From NCBI GenBank assembly GCA_038207745.1, contig JBBQZL010000011.1, positions 1-24,608 on the forward strand: DNA of 24,608 bases. Direction: 5' to 3'. Source of the DNA: JBBQZL01 sp038207745 (GTDB taxonomy: Bacteria; Actinomycetota; Thermoleophilia; Solirubrobacterales; 70-9). Made by a program: the position numbers and the translations under genes. The notes under the pieces were generated by a model. The model was not told the origin of the DNA and ran no database searches. It saw only the letters and a list, made by a program, of their open reading frames with translations. Shown here in pieces: positions 1-8,097 of the stretch (positions are counted from its first letter, which is position 1; the number at the start of each line of letters is the position of its first letter).

Positions 1-112
1 CCGTGTGATCTGGGCGTGCGTATGGGTGACAACCCCGCCGCGTGCGGTGATCGCATTTGTGTTTCTATTTCCCCCGCGCGCCCCCTAAACCGGCGCCCCC
101 CCGGGGATCTGG

Positions 113-1198
113 TCAGTTCGGGATGTTCAACCGCCGCTTGATGGTCCGCTGGTTCCCTGCCGCATCCTGGAACTCGACCGTCAGGCGGGCGGGTCCGGCC
201 TTGACCCTCTCCGACACCCGGATGCTGATCGATCGCGAAGCGGGACCAAATGGGTAGTCGTTTCTGCGTGCAGCGACTTTCTTGGCGCCCTTGAATAGAC
301 GAGTCTTCACGGAGACCCGCTCATCGGCCTTGACCTTCAGCTTCAGGAAGCGCTTGTGCCCGGTCCGGACAACCTTTGCGGACTTGAGCTTCGCCGAGAG
401 GACGGTGTCCGGGATCGGCGCCAGCGCGGCGGGATTGGTCGTCTCGTTGGTGTGCAGCTGATAGAGACCCCAGGTCGGGTTCGCGTTTATCGCGCGGCCG
501 TTTTCACAGTGGGCCAGGAAGCTGCCGAAGTGCTTGGTCGGATGATCGGCGCTGACCCGGTAGTAGCCGGGCGGGATCTTGACCCAGGCGACACCACCGT
601 CACTCGAAGATGAGAGCTGGAGCGGGTCCGGGATCACCAACTCGTTGAAGTAGATCGCCGGAGTCAACGCCGGAGTCGCCGAGGCGGTGCCGCCGGCCAC
701 TCCGTGGGCGCCGTAGCCGGTGAATCCGTTGAAGTCGAGGTCGCGCACGTCGTAGGTCGAGAAGGTCGAGACGATCGCGCACTGCTTCGGATTTCCGCTT
801 GCGTCAAGCGGGACATCGAGGAGCGCCGTCAGCAGGTCGTACTCAGCGGTCGCCGGGATCTGGAAGTTGACGTTGAGGAGATCCTCGCCGCTGGTGTGGA
901 AGGTCTGGAGGTAGATGGTGTGATGACCGGGCGCCTCCGCGTAGAGCGTGATGTTCCGGTTGTCAGGGACCGTGATGTCGTAGGTCCCATCGGCATTCGA
1001 GGGGACCGAGAGGCTCGGGATCTCGTCGACAAGAATGGTGGCGTCGTTGAGACGCTGGCCGGTGTGATTGAAGGTGTAGACCATCCCGCTCATCTGGACC
1101 GTGTCAGCGGTCGCAGCCGATGCGCCCGGAACGCCGATCGCGGCCATTGCCGCGACTGCCGTGATCGCAACAAGCGCGATCTTGAATCTGTTCTTCAT
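113..1198 (-). CDS. Secreted protein with carboxypeptidase-regulatory-like domain
   Basis: A 361-aa exported protein of unknown function. Residues 1-28 form a signal peptide: basic N-terminus, Ala/Val-rich core, and an ASA site near residue 28. Residues about 35-115 resemble a carboxypeptidase-regulatory/CNA-B-like beta sandwich, with a G-x-V-y start, a DGTYDITVPD turn and a later hydrophobic strand. The middle (about 120-265) matches no family I know. The last 90 residues are Lys/Arg-rich and strand-like and end in a DAAGN motif, as in bacterial Ig-like modules. The mature protein has two cysteines, which could form one disulfide. The ATG follows a purine-rich stretch (AGAGAG) but no strong Shine-Dalgarno site. 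The gene is transcribed away from the methyltransferase gene at 1413. The domain calls are by eye; export is well supported. Confidence 0.8.
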   Translation of the reverse strand: MKNRFKIALVAITAVAAMAAIGVPGASAATADTVQMSGMVYTFNHTGQRLNDATILVDEIPSLSVPSNADGTYDITVPDNRNITLYAEAPGHHTIYLQTFHTSGEDLLNVNFQIPATAEYDLLTALLDVPLDASGNPKQCAIVSTFSTYDVRDLDFNGFTGYGAHGVAGGTASATPALTPAIYFNELVIPDPLQLSSSSDGGVAWVKIPPGYYRVSADHPTKHFGSFLAHCENGRAINANPTWGLYQLHTNETTNPAALAPIPDTVLSAKLKSAKVVRTGHKRFLKLKVKADERVSVKTRLFKGAKKVAARRNDYPFGPASRSISIRVSERVKAGPARLTVEFQDAAGNQRTIKRRLNIPN

Positions 1199-1321
1199 CC
1201 CTGCCCTATCTCTCTTGATTGTGATTGTCGCGCCGCATGCCGTTCAGGCTCGGAGCACCCTACCCCAGGATAACCCCGCCCAGGCCGCGATGGATCGCTG
1301 TCCCCGCGGGGATTCAAAAGG

Positions 1322-1350
1322 TTGAACATTGCGCCATTGCGATGCAGAAT
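1322..1350 (+). promoter_or_regulatory. Candidate promoter of the methyltransferase gene
   Basis: TTGAAC (1322-1327), a 17-nt spacer and CAGAAT (1345-1350) resemble a sigma70-type -35/-10 pair. Transcription would start near 1357. That is downstream of the ATG at 1353 and leaves about 55 nt before the TTG start at 1413. Each box matches consensus at only four positions, so this is tentative. Confidence 0.3.
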
Positions 1351-1412
1351 GAATGCTCCGGCAGCCATGTCCCAGGTGGCATGGGTTGAACCCGACCAGA
1401 AGGAAGTCAGCA

Positions 1413-2624
1413 TTGCTATCAAACACGGCACCGCTTCGAAATCAGCTTGAACGCGATCTGCCCGAGCGCCCGTTCGCGCTCAAGTTCTGGGATGGCTCGT
1501 CGCTTCCCGCAACCGAGGCTGATGCTCCAACCTTCAACTTCCGATCACCGCAGGGACTTGCCCATGTCCTGCGCCGCCCCGGAGAGCTTGGCATCGGCCG
1601 GGCCTTCGTCTCGGGTCAGCTCGAGGTCGACGACATCGACGCAGCGCTGCGAGTCGTCTCCGCCTGGCGGCCGCCACCGATTTCCGGATCCGAGCGCGTC
1701 CGGCTGCTGATTGCCGCGGTCCGTGCATGTGGACTGACCAGGCCTCCGAAGGTTCCGGCAATCGAGCTGCGCCAACGCGGGCCATTGCACAGCCTTGCCC
1801 GGGATCGCTCCGCGATCGCCTACCACTACAACGCCGGCAACGATTTCTTCGCCCTCTTCCTCGATACCTCGATGACCTACAGCTGCGCGGTCTTCTCGCG
1901 AGGCGCCGAGTCCCTCGAGGAGGCTCAGGAGACCAAGCTCGACCTCGTCTGCACCAAGCTCGGCCTCAACCCCGGAGAGCGGCTTCTGGATGTCGGATGC
2001 GGCTGGGGGAGCTTTGCCATCCACGCCGCAACCCACCACGACGTCAATGTGCTCGGGATAACCCTTTCGACCGAACAGGCGAAGATCGCCACCAGGCGGG
2101 TCGCCGATGCGGGCCTTGCCGAGAAAATCGAGATCCGGGTCGCCGACTACCGGGAGCTTTGCGAAGAACCGTTCGACGCGATCGCCAGCATCGGGATGGT
2201 CGAGCATGTCGGCGAGCAGCAGATCGATGTCTACACCGGGCAGCTCGCGAGCCTGCTTCGTCCCGGAGGCCGTCTCCTCAACCATGGAATCGCCAGACTC
2301 AACCCGGCGCCGCGACAGCCTGGCGGCCCGGTATCCCAGCGCTACGTCTTTCCCGACGGTGACCCGCTGCCTCTCTCGCGGATCCAGCTTGCCTTCGAGC
2401 GCGCCGGGTTCGTCACCGATCACGTCGAGGGATTTCAGGACGACTACGCGCAGACCCTGCGCGAGTGGGCCAGGCGCTTCGACGCCAACTTCGACCAGGC
2501 GGTCAGGCTCGCCGGTCCCGAGCGAGCCCGAGTCTGGCGGATCTATCTCCGCGCCGCGCGCAATGGCTTCGATACAGGACTGACCTCGATCTATCAGGTC
2601 CGATGCCATCGGCCGGAGGTCTAG
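1413..2624 (+). CDS. Cyclopropane-fatty-acyl-phospholipid synthase family methyltransferase
   Basis: A SAM-dependent methyltransferase of the CFA/mycolic-acid cyclopropane synthase family, which modifies unsaturated acyl chains of membrane phospholipids. From the TTG start it has 403 residues, normal for the family. An N-terminal substrate domain (about 20-130) precedes the family hallmark YHYNAGNDFF at 137-146. The SAM-binding loop VGCGWGS is at 194-200 and GMVEHVG at 261-267. The start is chosen at TTG 1413 because AGAAGGAAG lies six bases upstream; the in-frame ATG at 1353 would add 20 residues unlike the family, has no ribosome site, and may precede the transcription start. The stop overlaps the stop of the convergent DJ-1 gene by four bases. 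Family is firm; the exact product (cyclopropane, methyl branch or hydroxylated chain) cannot be told. Confidence 0.9.
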   Translation: MLSNTAPLRNQLERDLPERPFALKFWDGSSLPATEADAPTFNFRSPQGLAHVLRRPGELGIGRAFVSGQLEVDDIDAALRVVSAWRPPPISGSERVRLLIAAVRACGLTRPPKVPAIELRQRGPLHSLARDRSAIAYHYNAGNDFFALFLDTSMTYSCAVFSRGAESLEEAQETKLDLVCTKLGLNPGERLLDVGCGWGSFAIHAATHHDVNVLGITLSTEQAKIATRRVADAGLAEKIEIRVADYRELCEEPFDAIASIGMVEHVGEQQIDVYTGQLASLLRPGGRLLNHGIARLNPAPRQPGGPVSQRYVFPDGDPLPLSRIQLAFERAGFVTDHVEGFQDDYAQTLREWARRFDANFDQAVRLAGPERARVWRIYLRAARNGFDTGLTSIYQVRCHRPEV

Positions 2625-3358
2625 CCCAGAAGGTCGGCGAAGTCCCTTGCGAACAGGTAGGCGTCTCCGGGCCACCTGGCCGAGACGTATCTCCCGTCGC
2701 TGACCACGAATGCCGGCGAATCGTCGATCGCGGTTCCGCGCTTCGAACTGCGCGGCCCTCGCTCGAACTGAGCCGGTTCTCGCAGCGAGGCCCGGACCTC
2801 GTCCTCGACATAGGCGGGATATGTCCGGTAATACCCGCCCAGCTTCCAGGCGGTCAGGAAGTAGGCCCCCCGCTCCATGTATTTGGGCAGGCAGGTGGTC
2901 CGGCTCCGTCTGATCACGCTCTTGCCCGTCTCGGGATCGATACTCCGCGCCAGGACGAGGACGCCGTGACAGATAGCCCCGACCGGCCGGCCCAGTTTCC
3001 AGAACGAGGCGACCCTGCTCTGGAGAACGGGATCGGCGAGATATTGGCGCATCCCCTGGGCATGCCCGCCGGGCAGGACAAGGCCGTCGAAATCCTCCGG
3101 CACGATCGACGAGTAGGAGATCGGAATCCGGAAGGACTCGTCTTCGGCCATCTCCCGGTAGAACCGGATCGGCTCTTCTCCGGCACCGAGCTTTCCGAAA
3201 ATTACGCCGTCCAGGAGCAGGGGATCGCACTCCGGCATGACTCCCCCGGCCTGGGTCGCGAAGACGACCCGATGCCCCCGATCGGTGAGCACTCGCCACG
3301 GGACCGAGACCTCGGTCGTATCGAAGTCACGATCTGGAAGTGGAATCAGGACGCGCAT
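2621..3358 (-). CDS. DJ-1/PfpI family protein (class I glutamine amidotransferase-like)
   Basis: A 245-aa DJ-1/PfpI superfamily protein, whose members include glyoxalases, chaperones and proteases. The nucleophile elbow GAICHG places Cys130 next to His131. An acidic residue at position 16 (DTTEVS) fits the conserved Glu that tunes the cysteine, and DGLVLPGGHAQGM at 91-103 is the usual strand-loop. It is longer than minimal DJ-1 (about 190 aa), with a basic insert around 140-160. The ATG has no clear ribosome site. It lies 26 bases downstream of the DUF190 gene on the same strand, so it may be the last gene of the fluoride operon. A link to fluoride is inference only; the substrate is unknown. 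Confidence 0.85.
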   Translation of the reverse strand: MRVLIPLPDRDFDTTEVSVPWRVLTDRGHRVVFATQAGGVMPECDPLLLDGVIFGKLGAGEEPIRFYREMAEDESFRIPISYSSIVPEDFDGLVLPGGHAQGMRQYLADPVLQSRVASFWKLGRPVGAICHGVLVLARSIDPETGKSVIRRSRTTCLPKYMERGAYFLTAWKLGGYYRTYPAYVEDEVRASLREPAQFERGPRSSKRGTAIDDSPAFVVSDGRYVSARWPGDAYLFARDFADLLG

Positions 3359-3384
3359 TGGGGGGGATCATGCCGCACCCGGGC

Positions 3385-4449
3385 TCACCTGGGCGCCGGC
3401 AGTTGGAGGCCGCCGATCGTGGCTCCACCGGAATGGGTTCTGACCACGGGGACGAACTCGCTGGTCACCAACCCGGTGTCCGACGCGGCCGCGTTGATCA
3501 CCTCGAAGATCTCTTCGGTGCGCTCGGCCCGATCGATGCAGGTGACCACGGCCGGCACCCGGCGGCGCAGGCGCCAGAACGAATCGCCATGCGGCTGATG
3601 ATCACCGTGATACCCCCAGATCCCCCGGGTCGTGGTGGCGCCGAGCGCTCCCGCGCCCCTCAGCGCCCGGACCAGTTGCGCCGAAATCGGCTGACCATCG
3701 CGGAGTACGGATGACCCCGTGTAGACCGTGAATCGATGCCAGGCTCCCTCAACGTCGGCCGGGTCGATTGGCGACGCAAGCGCCCTGCCGTCCCGCCTGC
3801 AGACCCGGACCCGCTCGATTGTGATGATCGCGTCGGGCACCGCCTGCCTGATCACGACAAGGGCACTCTCCATCTGGGCGCGTTGTCCAACGGCGATCGT
3901 CATGGTTGGGACATTGCGGTTCGCCGAGAGGAAACGCGCCCGGGTCCTGTGACCGTGAACGGTCCCGTCAACGCCCAGAAAGGTCGCCGCGCCGGCAACT
4001 CCCTGATCGTGGAGGGCTTCGACAACGCGAAGGTGGGCAGCGCGACCCTGGTCACGCCAGCGCCGGCCACAGTAGATCGTCAACTTGGCCTCCTGGCCGG
4101 GTTCGAAGTCCGTGATCGGCTCCGCCTCTTCCATGCCGGTGGCAAGATGAATCCGCTCGATCGCGATCAATCCCTGGGGCAGGAGTTCGGCCACCTCGGC
4201 GGCCGTATCGAGCATCACCGATTCGTCGCCGACGGCGACCGCGACGACCGGCAGGTCCTCAGAGAGGGTCAGCAGCCTCGCGGTCCTGAGCGGATGATGG
4301 GCACCAAACCCCTCGGCGCCCCGGAGCAGAATGCTGATCGGGAGATCCCGGCGCTCGAACAGATCAAAGAGCGAATCGGCTACGAAGGCGCCGGCGTGGC
4401 GATGACGCTCGCCCACCATCGCCGTCAACTTCAAGGCGGAGGAACTCAC
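3385..4449 (-). CDS. Triple-DUF190 (PII-like) protein of the fluoride channel operon
   Basis: A 354-aa protein built from three successive DUF190 domains at about 6-103, 121-216 and 238-337. Each begins with a K/R-x-T-x-x-x-G strand, continues with a helix, a G-x-x-G-x-x-x-H segment and a V-P-x-x-x-x-x-x strand, and domains 1 and 2 end with an IERI/IERV strand. DUF190 has a PII-like fold, and single-domain members are often encoded beside crcB/fluC; here two fluC genes lie directly upstream. The start is GTG 4449: it overlaps the upstream stop as GTGA, has GGGGGTG just before it, and begins where homology begins, whereas the longer in-frame ATG at 4533 runs through fluC coding sequence. The role is unproven; PII-like folds usually bind nucleotides and regulate transporters. 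The three domains have diverged, so they may not be equivalent. Confidence 0.85.
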   Translation of the reverse strand: MSSSALKLTAMVGERHRHAGAFVADSLFDLFERRDLPISILLRGAEGFGAHHPLRTARLLTLSEDLPVVAVAVGDESVMLDTAAEVAELLPQGLIAIERIHLATGMEEAEPITDFEPGQEAKLTIYCGRRWRDQGRAAHLRVVEALHDQGVAGAATFLGVDGTVHGHRTRARFLSANRNVPTMTIAVGQRAQMESALVVIRQAVPDAIITIERVRVCRRDGRALASPIDPADVEGAWHRFTVYTGSSVLRDGQPISAQLVRALRGAGALGATTTRGIWGYHGDHQPHGDSFWRLRRRVPAVVTCIDRAERTEEIFEVINAAASDTGLVTSEFVPVVRTHSGGATIGGLQLPAPR

Positions 4450-4811
4450 AGCGCACCCCCGATCTGGCGGCCGAGGGCGACGCCGGCGAGCCCGACCAGG
4501 AGGCTGAGACCAAGGTTGACAAAGCCCCACCACAGGCCCCCATCCTCACCAAGCCGCTGGGACTCGAACATCCAGGTCGAAAAGGTCGTGTAGCCACCAA
4601 GGATTCCGGTTCCGGCGACGCGGCTGAGGTCTGAGGAGGGTGAGAGACCGACAAGCACGCCGAGCAGCAGCGCGCCGGTGGTGTTTACGACGAAGGTTCC
4701 AACCGGAAGCGCCCCGCCGACCAGGCGGGAGACCTGGCCATCGAGTGTGAATCGGAGCAACGCCCCGGCGCTCCCCCCCACACCTACCGCGACCGCAAGC
4801 AGGGCACTCAT
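4446..4811 (-). CDS. fluC: Fluoride channel subunit FluC/CrcB (second copy)
   Basis: A 121-aa membrane protein of the Fluc/CrcB family, which exports toxic fluoride as a dual-topology dimer. It has four hydrophobic segments and the family motifs GGSAGALLR near the N-terminus, TFVVNTTGALLLG in TM2 (with the polar Asn), and GGYTTFSTWMFES in broken TM3, which contains the Na+-site/Phe-box region. The second Phe-box position is Trp here. The start is the ATG at 4811, where it overlaps the stop of the first copy (ATGA); a longer upstream reading would run through the other gene. Its own stop overlaps the GTG of the DUF190 gene. Adjacent pairs of this kind usually form heterodimers in which each subunit has a fixed orientation. 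Confidence 0.92.
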   Translation of the reverse strand: MSALLAVAVGVGGSAGALLRFTLDGQVSRLVGGALPVGTFVVNTTGALLLGVLVGLSPSSDLSRVAGTGILGGYTTFSTWMFESQRLGEDGGLWWGFVNLGLSLLVGLAGVALGRQIGGAL

Positions 4812-5209
4812 GCGCGCATGTCCGTGCGGCGAACCAGATTGCTCGCGAGCCAGACCGCAACGAAGCCGAGCGCAAGACTTGCCGCCGCGTAACCGATTGC
4901 CAGCGAGTAGGCCCCGACATCGATCATCCTCAGCAGCTCGAGCTGCATGGCCGAAAAGGTGGTGAGTGCGCCACAGAGGCCGGTGCCGAGCAGAGGTCGC
5001 CGATAGGCCGAGAGCGGCAGCCGCTCCTGAAGACGGGTCACGAAGTAGCCCAGCAACAGCGCCCCCGCGATGTTGACCGTGAACGTGGCCCACGGCCACG
5101 TGTTCGCCGAGGCTCCCCAGGCTTCGCTCAACTCAGCCCGGACCAGCGCACCGATGAACCCTCCCGCGGCGATTGCGGCCAGCTCGCGGGTGTCCCAGTT
5201 CGAAGACAT
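4808..5209 (-). CDS. fluC: Fluoride channel subunit FluC/CrcB (first copy)
   Basis: A 133-aa Fluc/CrcB subunit, first gene of the operon. Motifs are GGFIGALVR (TM1), TFTVNIAGALLLGY (TM2 with Asn) and GLCGALTTFSAMQLE (TM3), followed by TM4 and a short basic tail. The first Phe-box residue is kept (TTF) while the second is Met. The ATG at 5209 has only GAAG close upstream. The gene is divergent from the ABC1 kinase gene, with 48 bases between them. I looked there for a fluoride (crcB-type) riboswitch and saw none, so control is probably not by that RNA unless the transcript starts farther upstream. Confidence 0.92.
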   Translation of the reverse strand: MSSNWDTRELAAIAAGGFIGALVRAELSEAWGASANTWPWATFTVNIAGALLLGYFVTRLQERLPLSAYRRPLLGTGLCGALTTFSAMQLELLRMIDVGAYSLAIGYAAASLALGFVAVWLASNLVRRTDMRA

Positions 5210-5257
5210 CTTCGACAGCCTGACGACCGGAGCCGACGGGATGCCAGACTGTCCGGC

Positions 5258-6643
5258 GTGGCTGACAAAGACGGACGAGGTCCGACCAAGGGACGCAGTG
5301 CCCGCACCGCCCGTCTCGGCCGCGTCGCCGCCGGCGGTGCCGTGCGCTGGGCCGGCGACCGCCTCGACAGTCGCGGAACGCCGGAGGAGCAGCGGCGCCG
5401 GCGCGGGGATCGGGTCGTCTCCACGATCGACTCACTGATCGACCAGCTCGCGGTGATGCGCGGCGCCGCGATGAAGGCGGGCCAGGTCCTCTCGACGATC
5501 GAGTTCCCAAGCCTCGATGCGGACCAGAACGAGTATCTGCAGGGACGGCTTGCCTCGCTTCGTGACAACGTCCCACCGGTCAACTGGAAGCAGATGCAGA
5601 AGGTGCTGGCCGAGGAGTGGGGAGAGAACCCGTCGAGGCTGCTCAATGAGATCGACTCCGAGCCCGCGGCGGCGGCCAGCATCGGTCAGGTCTACAGGGG
5701 CACCACCCATGACGGGCGGGATGTCGCGATCAAGGTCCAATATCCGGGAATCGCCGACTCGGTCGAGTCCGACATGCGGAACCTCAAGATGCTCTCCCCC
5801 GTTCTGCGCCAGTTGATGCCCGGGCTCGAGTTCAAGGACGTTCTGGCCGAGCTCAGCGAGCGGATCATCGAGGAGTGCGACTACGAGCTGGAGGCGTCCA
5901 ACCACCGTCGGGTGGGCCGCTTCTGGCGGGATCACCCCTTCGTCCTCGTCCCCGAGGTCGACACCGAACTCAGCCGCCGTCGCGTGCTGGTCACCGAGTG
6001 GGTCGAGGGAATCAGCTTCGAAAAGGTCGCGTTCGAGCCGGATCCGGTCAGGGATCGCTACGCCGAGATCGTCTATCGCTTCTTCTACGGGACGGTCGGC
6101 GAGCTTGGCCTGGCGCTGGGCGATCCGCACCCTGGGAATTACCTCCTCTGCCCCGACGGGCGGGTGGGTTTCTTCGACTTCGGGATGATCCGCCAGCTCC
6201 CCTCCGACTACCTGGACAAGGAGGGTGAGATCGCGGCGGCGATCCGTGAGGATGACCCCGAAACCCTCCTGACCGGAATGCGCGCGCTCGGCTACCTGCC
6301 CGGTGACCCTGGCGAGTGGGACGGCCGGCTGCTGATGGACTACATGCGGGCAATTTCGTGGTGGCTCGATTCAGATGAACCGACTCGCCTCTCCCCCGAG
6401 GACATGTGGAAGGGCACCGAGAGCCTCCGCGAGGATGGCGGCGAGTTGATGCGCGAGCTGCGCCGGATGACGCTCCCACCCGAGGCCCTCCTGCTTCGCC
6501 GCATGGAGGGCCTTCTCTTCCAGATCGCCTCGACCGTGCGCGCAGCCGTCCCCTGGGGACCTCTGCTTCGCGAGCTGATCGAGGGCGACGAGCCGATCGG
6601 CGAGCTCGGAACCGAGCACGCCGCCTGGCTCGCCGGCCGTTAG
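5258..6643 (+). CDS. ABC1/AarF/UbiB family atypical kinase
   Basis: A 461-aa protein of the ABC1 (UbiB/ADCK) family, atypical protein-kinase-like ATPases linked to quinone and lipid metabolism. Family signatures occur in order: KxGQ (MKAGQ, 72-76), the Ala-rich loop AAAASIGQVYRG (137-148) replacing the usual Gly-rich loop, the VAIK lysine (about 159), ECDYELEA (206-213), GDPHPGNYLL (288-297) and the metal-binding DFG (307-309). All expected catalytic residues are present. There is no obvious C-terminal membrane anchor, unlike E. coli UbiB. The start is GTG 5258 with no clear Shine-Dalgarno site; an in-frame alternative further inside cannot be excluded because the first 50 residues are basic and low-complexity. 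Substrate unknown. Confidence 0.92.
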   Translation: MADKDGRGPTKGRSARTARLGRVAAGGAVRWAGDRLDSRGTPEEQRRRRGDRVVSTIDSLIDQLAVMRGAAMKAGQVLSTIEFPSLDADQNEYLQGRLASLRDNVPPVNWKQMQKVLAEEWGENPSRLLNEIDSEPAAAASIGQVYRGTTHDGRDVAIKVQYPGIADSVESDMRNLKMLSPVLRQLMPGLEFKDVLAELSERIIEECDYELEASNHRRVGRFWRDHPFVLVPEVDTELSRRRVLVTEWVEGISFEKVAFEPDPVRDRYAEIVYRFFYGTVGELGLALGDPHPGNYLLCPDGRVGFFDFGMIRQLPSDYLDKEGEIAAAIREDDPETLLTGMRALGYLPGDPGEWDGRLLMDYMRAISWWLDSDEPTRLSPEDMWKGTESLREDGGELMRELRRMTLPPEALLLRRMEGLLFQIASTVRAAVPWGPLLRELIEGDEPIGELGTEHAAWLAGR

Positions 6644-6756
6644 AGGTCCCGCACTCATAGGTCACGAACACCTGCTGAGAGGAGGCGCTTGGAGCCGGAA
6701 TGAACCAGCCCCCTCACCCGGCCCGCGCCGCTCCGATTTGCTTTTCGGCGGTTTAA

Positions 6757-6785
6757 TGCTTCCAGACACGCGGACGCTCTAGAGT
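6757..6785 (+). promoter_or_regulatory. Possible promoter of the secretory lipase gene
   Basis: TAGAGT at 6780-6785 resembles an actinobacterial -10 box, with a weak TGCTTC 17 bases upstream (6757-6762). A start near 6792 would give a leader of about 30 nt that includes the ribosome site. The -35 is poor, so this is only a candidate. I see nothing else between 6644 and 6821. Confidence 0.2.
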
Positions 6786-6821
6786 TGACGATCCGCAGGG
6801 AAACTGAATCTGGGAGAAGAC

Positions 6822-8048
6822 TTGAGCACGCAAGCCACAACAGTTCTTTCTGTACGCATCCGCGCCGTCGCCGCGATCTTCATCGCCGCCTTCCTGGTCG
6901 CGACATGCATCTCAGCCGCAAACGCCGACGCGAAGGTGCGCAAGGGCCCCGCCGGCCTGGCCTTCTACAAGCCGCACAAGCTCCCCGCCAAGGGGCACGG
7001 TCGCCTGATCTGGGCCCGCAAGGCCGGGGGCACGGTGCCACTCAAGAAGGCCTCCTCGAACCAGAATGTTCTCTACACCTCTGTGACCCCGGCCGGAAGG
7101 CGGGTCGCAGTCTCGGGCACGGTCAGCTTCCCGAAGGGCAAGGCCCCAAAGGGCGGATGGCCCGTGATCACCTACGCCCACGGCACGACGGGCACCGCCG
7201 ATGTCTGCGCTCCCTCGCGCAACAACAAGGCCAGCCTGGCGAAGGACTACATCTCCTACACCGATCCGCAGCTCAACGCCTGGCTCAAGGCCGGTTATGC
7301 AGTCGCGCGAACCGACTATCAGGGGCTGGGCACACCCGGCCCCCACGAGTTCCTCGTCGGCCACGCTGAAGGTCGCGGCGTCCTCGACATCGTCCGTGCT
7401 GCCCGTCAACTCGGCCCCAAGGTGAGCAGGAAGTTCCTGATCGCGGGCCACTCGCAGGGTGGGCACGCCTCGCTGTTTGCAGCGGGTGACGCGGCAAGCT
7501 GGGTCCCGGACCTGAAGCTCCGCGGCACCGTCGCCTTCGCCCCGGCCTCGCATCTGAGAGATCAGGCGGCGTTGCTTCCGGCATTGACAGCTCCAAGCGG
7601 TCTCACTGCATTGGCGACCCTGGTCGTCAAGGGTGCTGCCGCGACCCATCATCAGTTCAAGCCGCGGGAGCTGCTTTCCGATCCCGTGCTTGCCTTCTAC
7701 CCGCTGGCCAACAGAGAGTGTCTCGCCCAGCTCAGCACACCCGAGAAGCTCGCAGGGATCGCACCGTCAGCGATGATCCGCCCGGGCGCCGACACGACGC
7801 CTCTCTTCGACTTCCTCGAGTTGCAGAACCCGGCGGTCAGGACGAAGGCGCCGATCTACCTGGCCCAGGGGACCGCTGACACGACGACGCTCCCCTTCCA
7901 GACCGATCAGCTCGTCAGCGAGCTGGGCATTCTCGGCGACCACGTCAACTACGTCACATACCCGGGCATCGACCACGGTCACATCCTCCAGGCTGCGGAG
8001 ACCGACGTCCTCGCCTGGATGAAGCGGAAGCTCCCCTCGGGCCGTTAG
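6822..8048 (+). CDS. Secretory lipase family alpha/beta hydrolase
   Basis: A 408-aa exported esterase/lipase of the secretory-lipase (LIP) type. Residues 1-35 are a signal peptide ending near ANA-DA. The oxyanion region YAHGTTGTADVCAPS (119-132) is typical of the family. The nucleophile elbow GHSQGG puts the serine at 211, Asp353 lies in QGTAD, and the histidine is in GIDHGH (385 or 387), so the triad is complete. The start is TTG 6822, with GGGAG five bases upstream; it gives a normal signal peptide. It probably acts outside the membrane on acyl esters; the natural substrate cannot be told. It is the only gene of its transcription unit and is convergent with the small membrane protein gene. 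Confidence 0.92.
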   Translation: MSTQATTVLSVRIRAVAAIFIAAFLVATCISAANADAKVRKGPAGLAFYKPHKLPAKGHGRLIWARKAGGTVPLKKASSNQNVLYTSVTPAGRRVAVSGTVSFPKGKAPKGGWPVITYAHGTTGTADVCAPSRNNKASLAKDYISYTDPQLNAWLKAGYAVARTDYQGLGTPGPHEFLVGHAEGRGVLDIVRAARQLGPKVSRKFLIAGHSQGGHASLFAAGDAASWVPDLKLRGTVAFAPASHLRDQAALLPALTAPSGLTALATLVVKGAAATHHQFKPRELLSDPVLAFYPLANRECLAQLSTPEKLAGIAPSAMIRPGADTTPLFDFLELQNPAVRTKAPIYLAQGTADTTTLPFQTDQLVSELGILGDHVNYVTYPGIDHGHILQAAETDVLAWMKRKLPSGR

Positions 8049-8057
8049 CAACAGAGC

Positions 8058-8094
8058 GCGGTTCAGCCGGAACCGTCAACGCGAGCTGAAACGC
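8058..8094. terminator. Possible bidirectional hairpin between convergent genes
   Basis: The arms at 8058-8067 and 8085-8094 pair at nine of ten positions around a 17-nt loop, and a smaller six-base stem (8059-8064 with 8070-8075) competes with it. It sits in the 49-base gap between two convergent stops. No T-run follows on either strand, so terminator function is a guess from position. Confidence 0.25.
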
Positions 8095-8097
8095 CGG

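Noticed and set aside
1545..3299. 584-residue open frame on the minus strand
   Set aside because: It lies antisense to the methyltransferase and DJ-1 genes, both of which show full family motifs; the frame is open only because of GC-rich codon bias.
2465..3598. 377-residue open frame on the plus strand
   Set aside because: Runs across the end of the methyltransferase gene and antisense to DJ-1 and DUF190; composition is that of a shadow frame.
5210..5257. Fluoride riboswitch upstream of the fluC genes
   Set aside because: The 48-base gap and the adjoining sequence show none of the conserved core of the crcB motif.
6700..6756. 18-codon ORF (MNQPPHPARAAPICFSAV) between the kinase and lipase genes
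   Set aside because: Too short, no supporting context, and it ends before the candidate promoter of the lipase gene.
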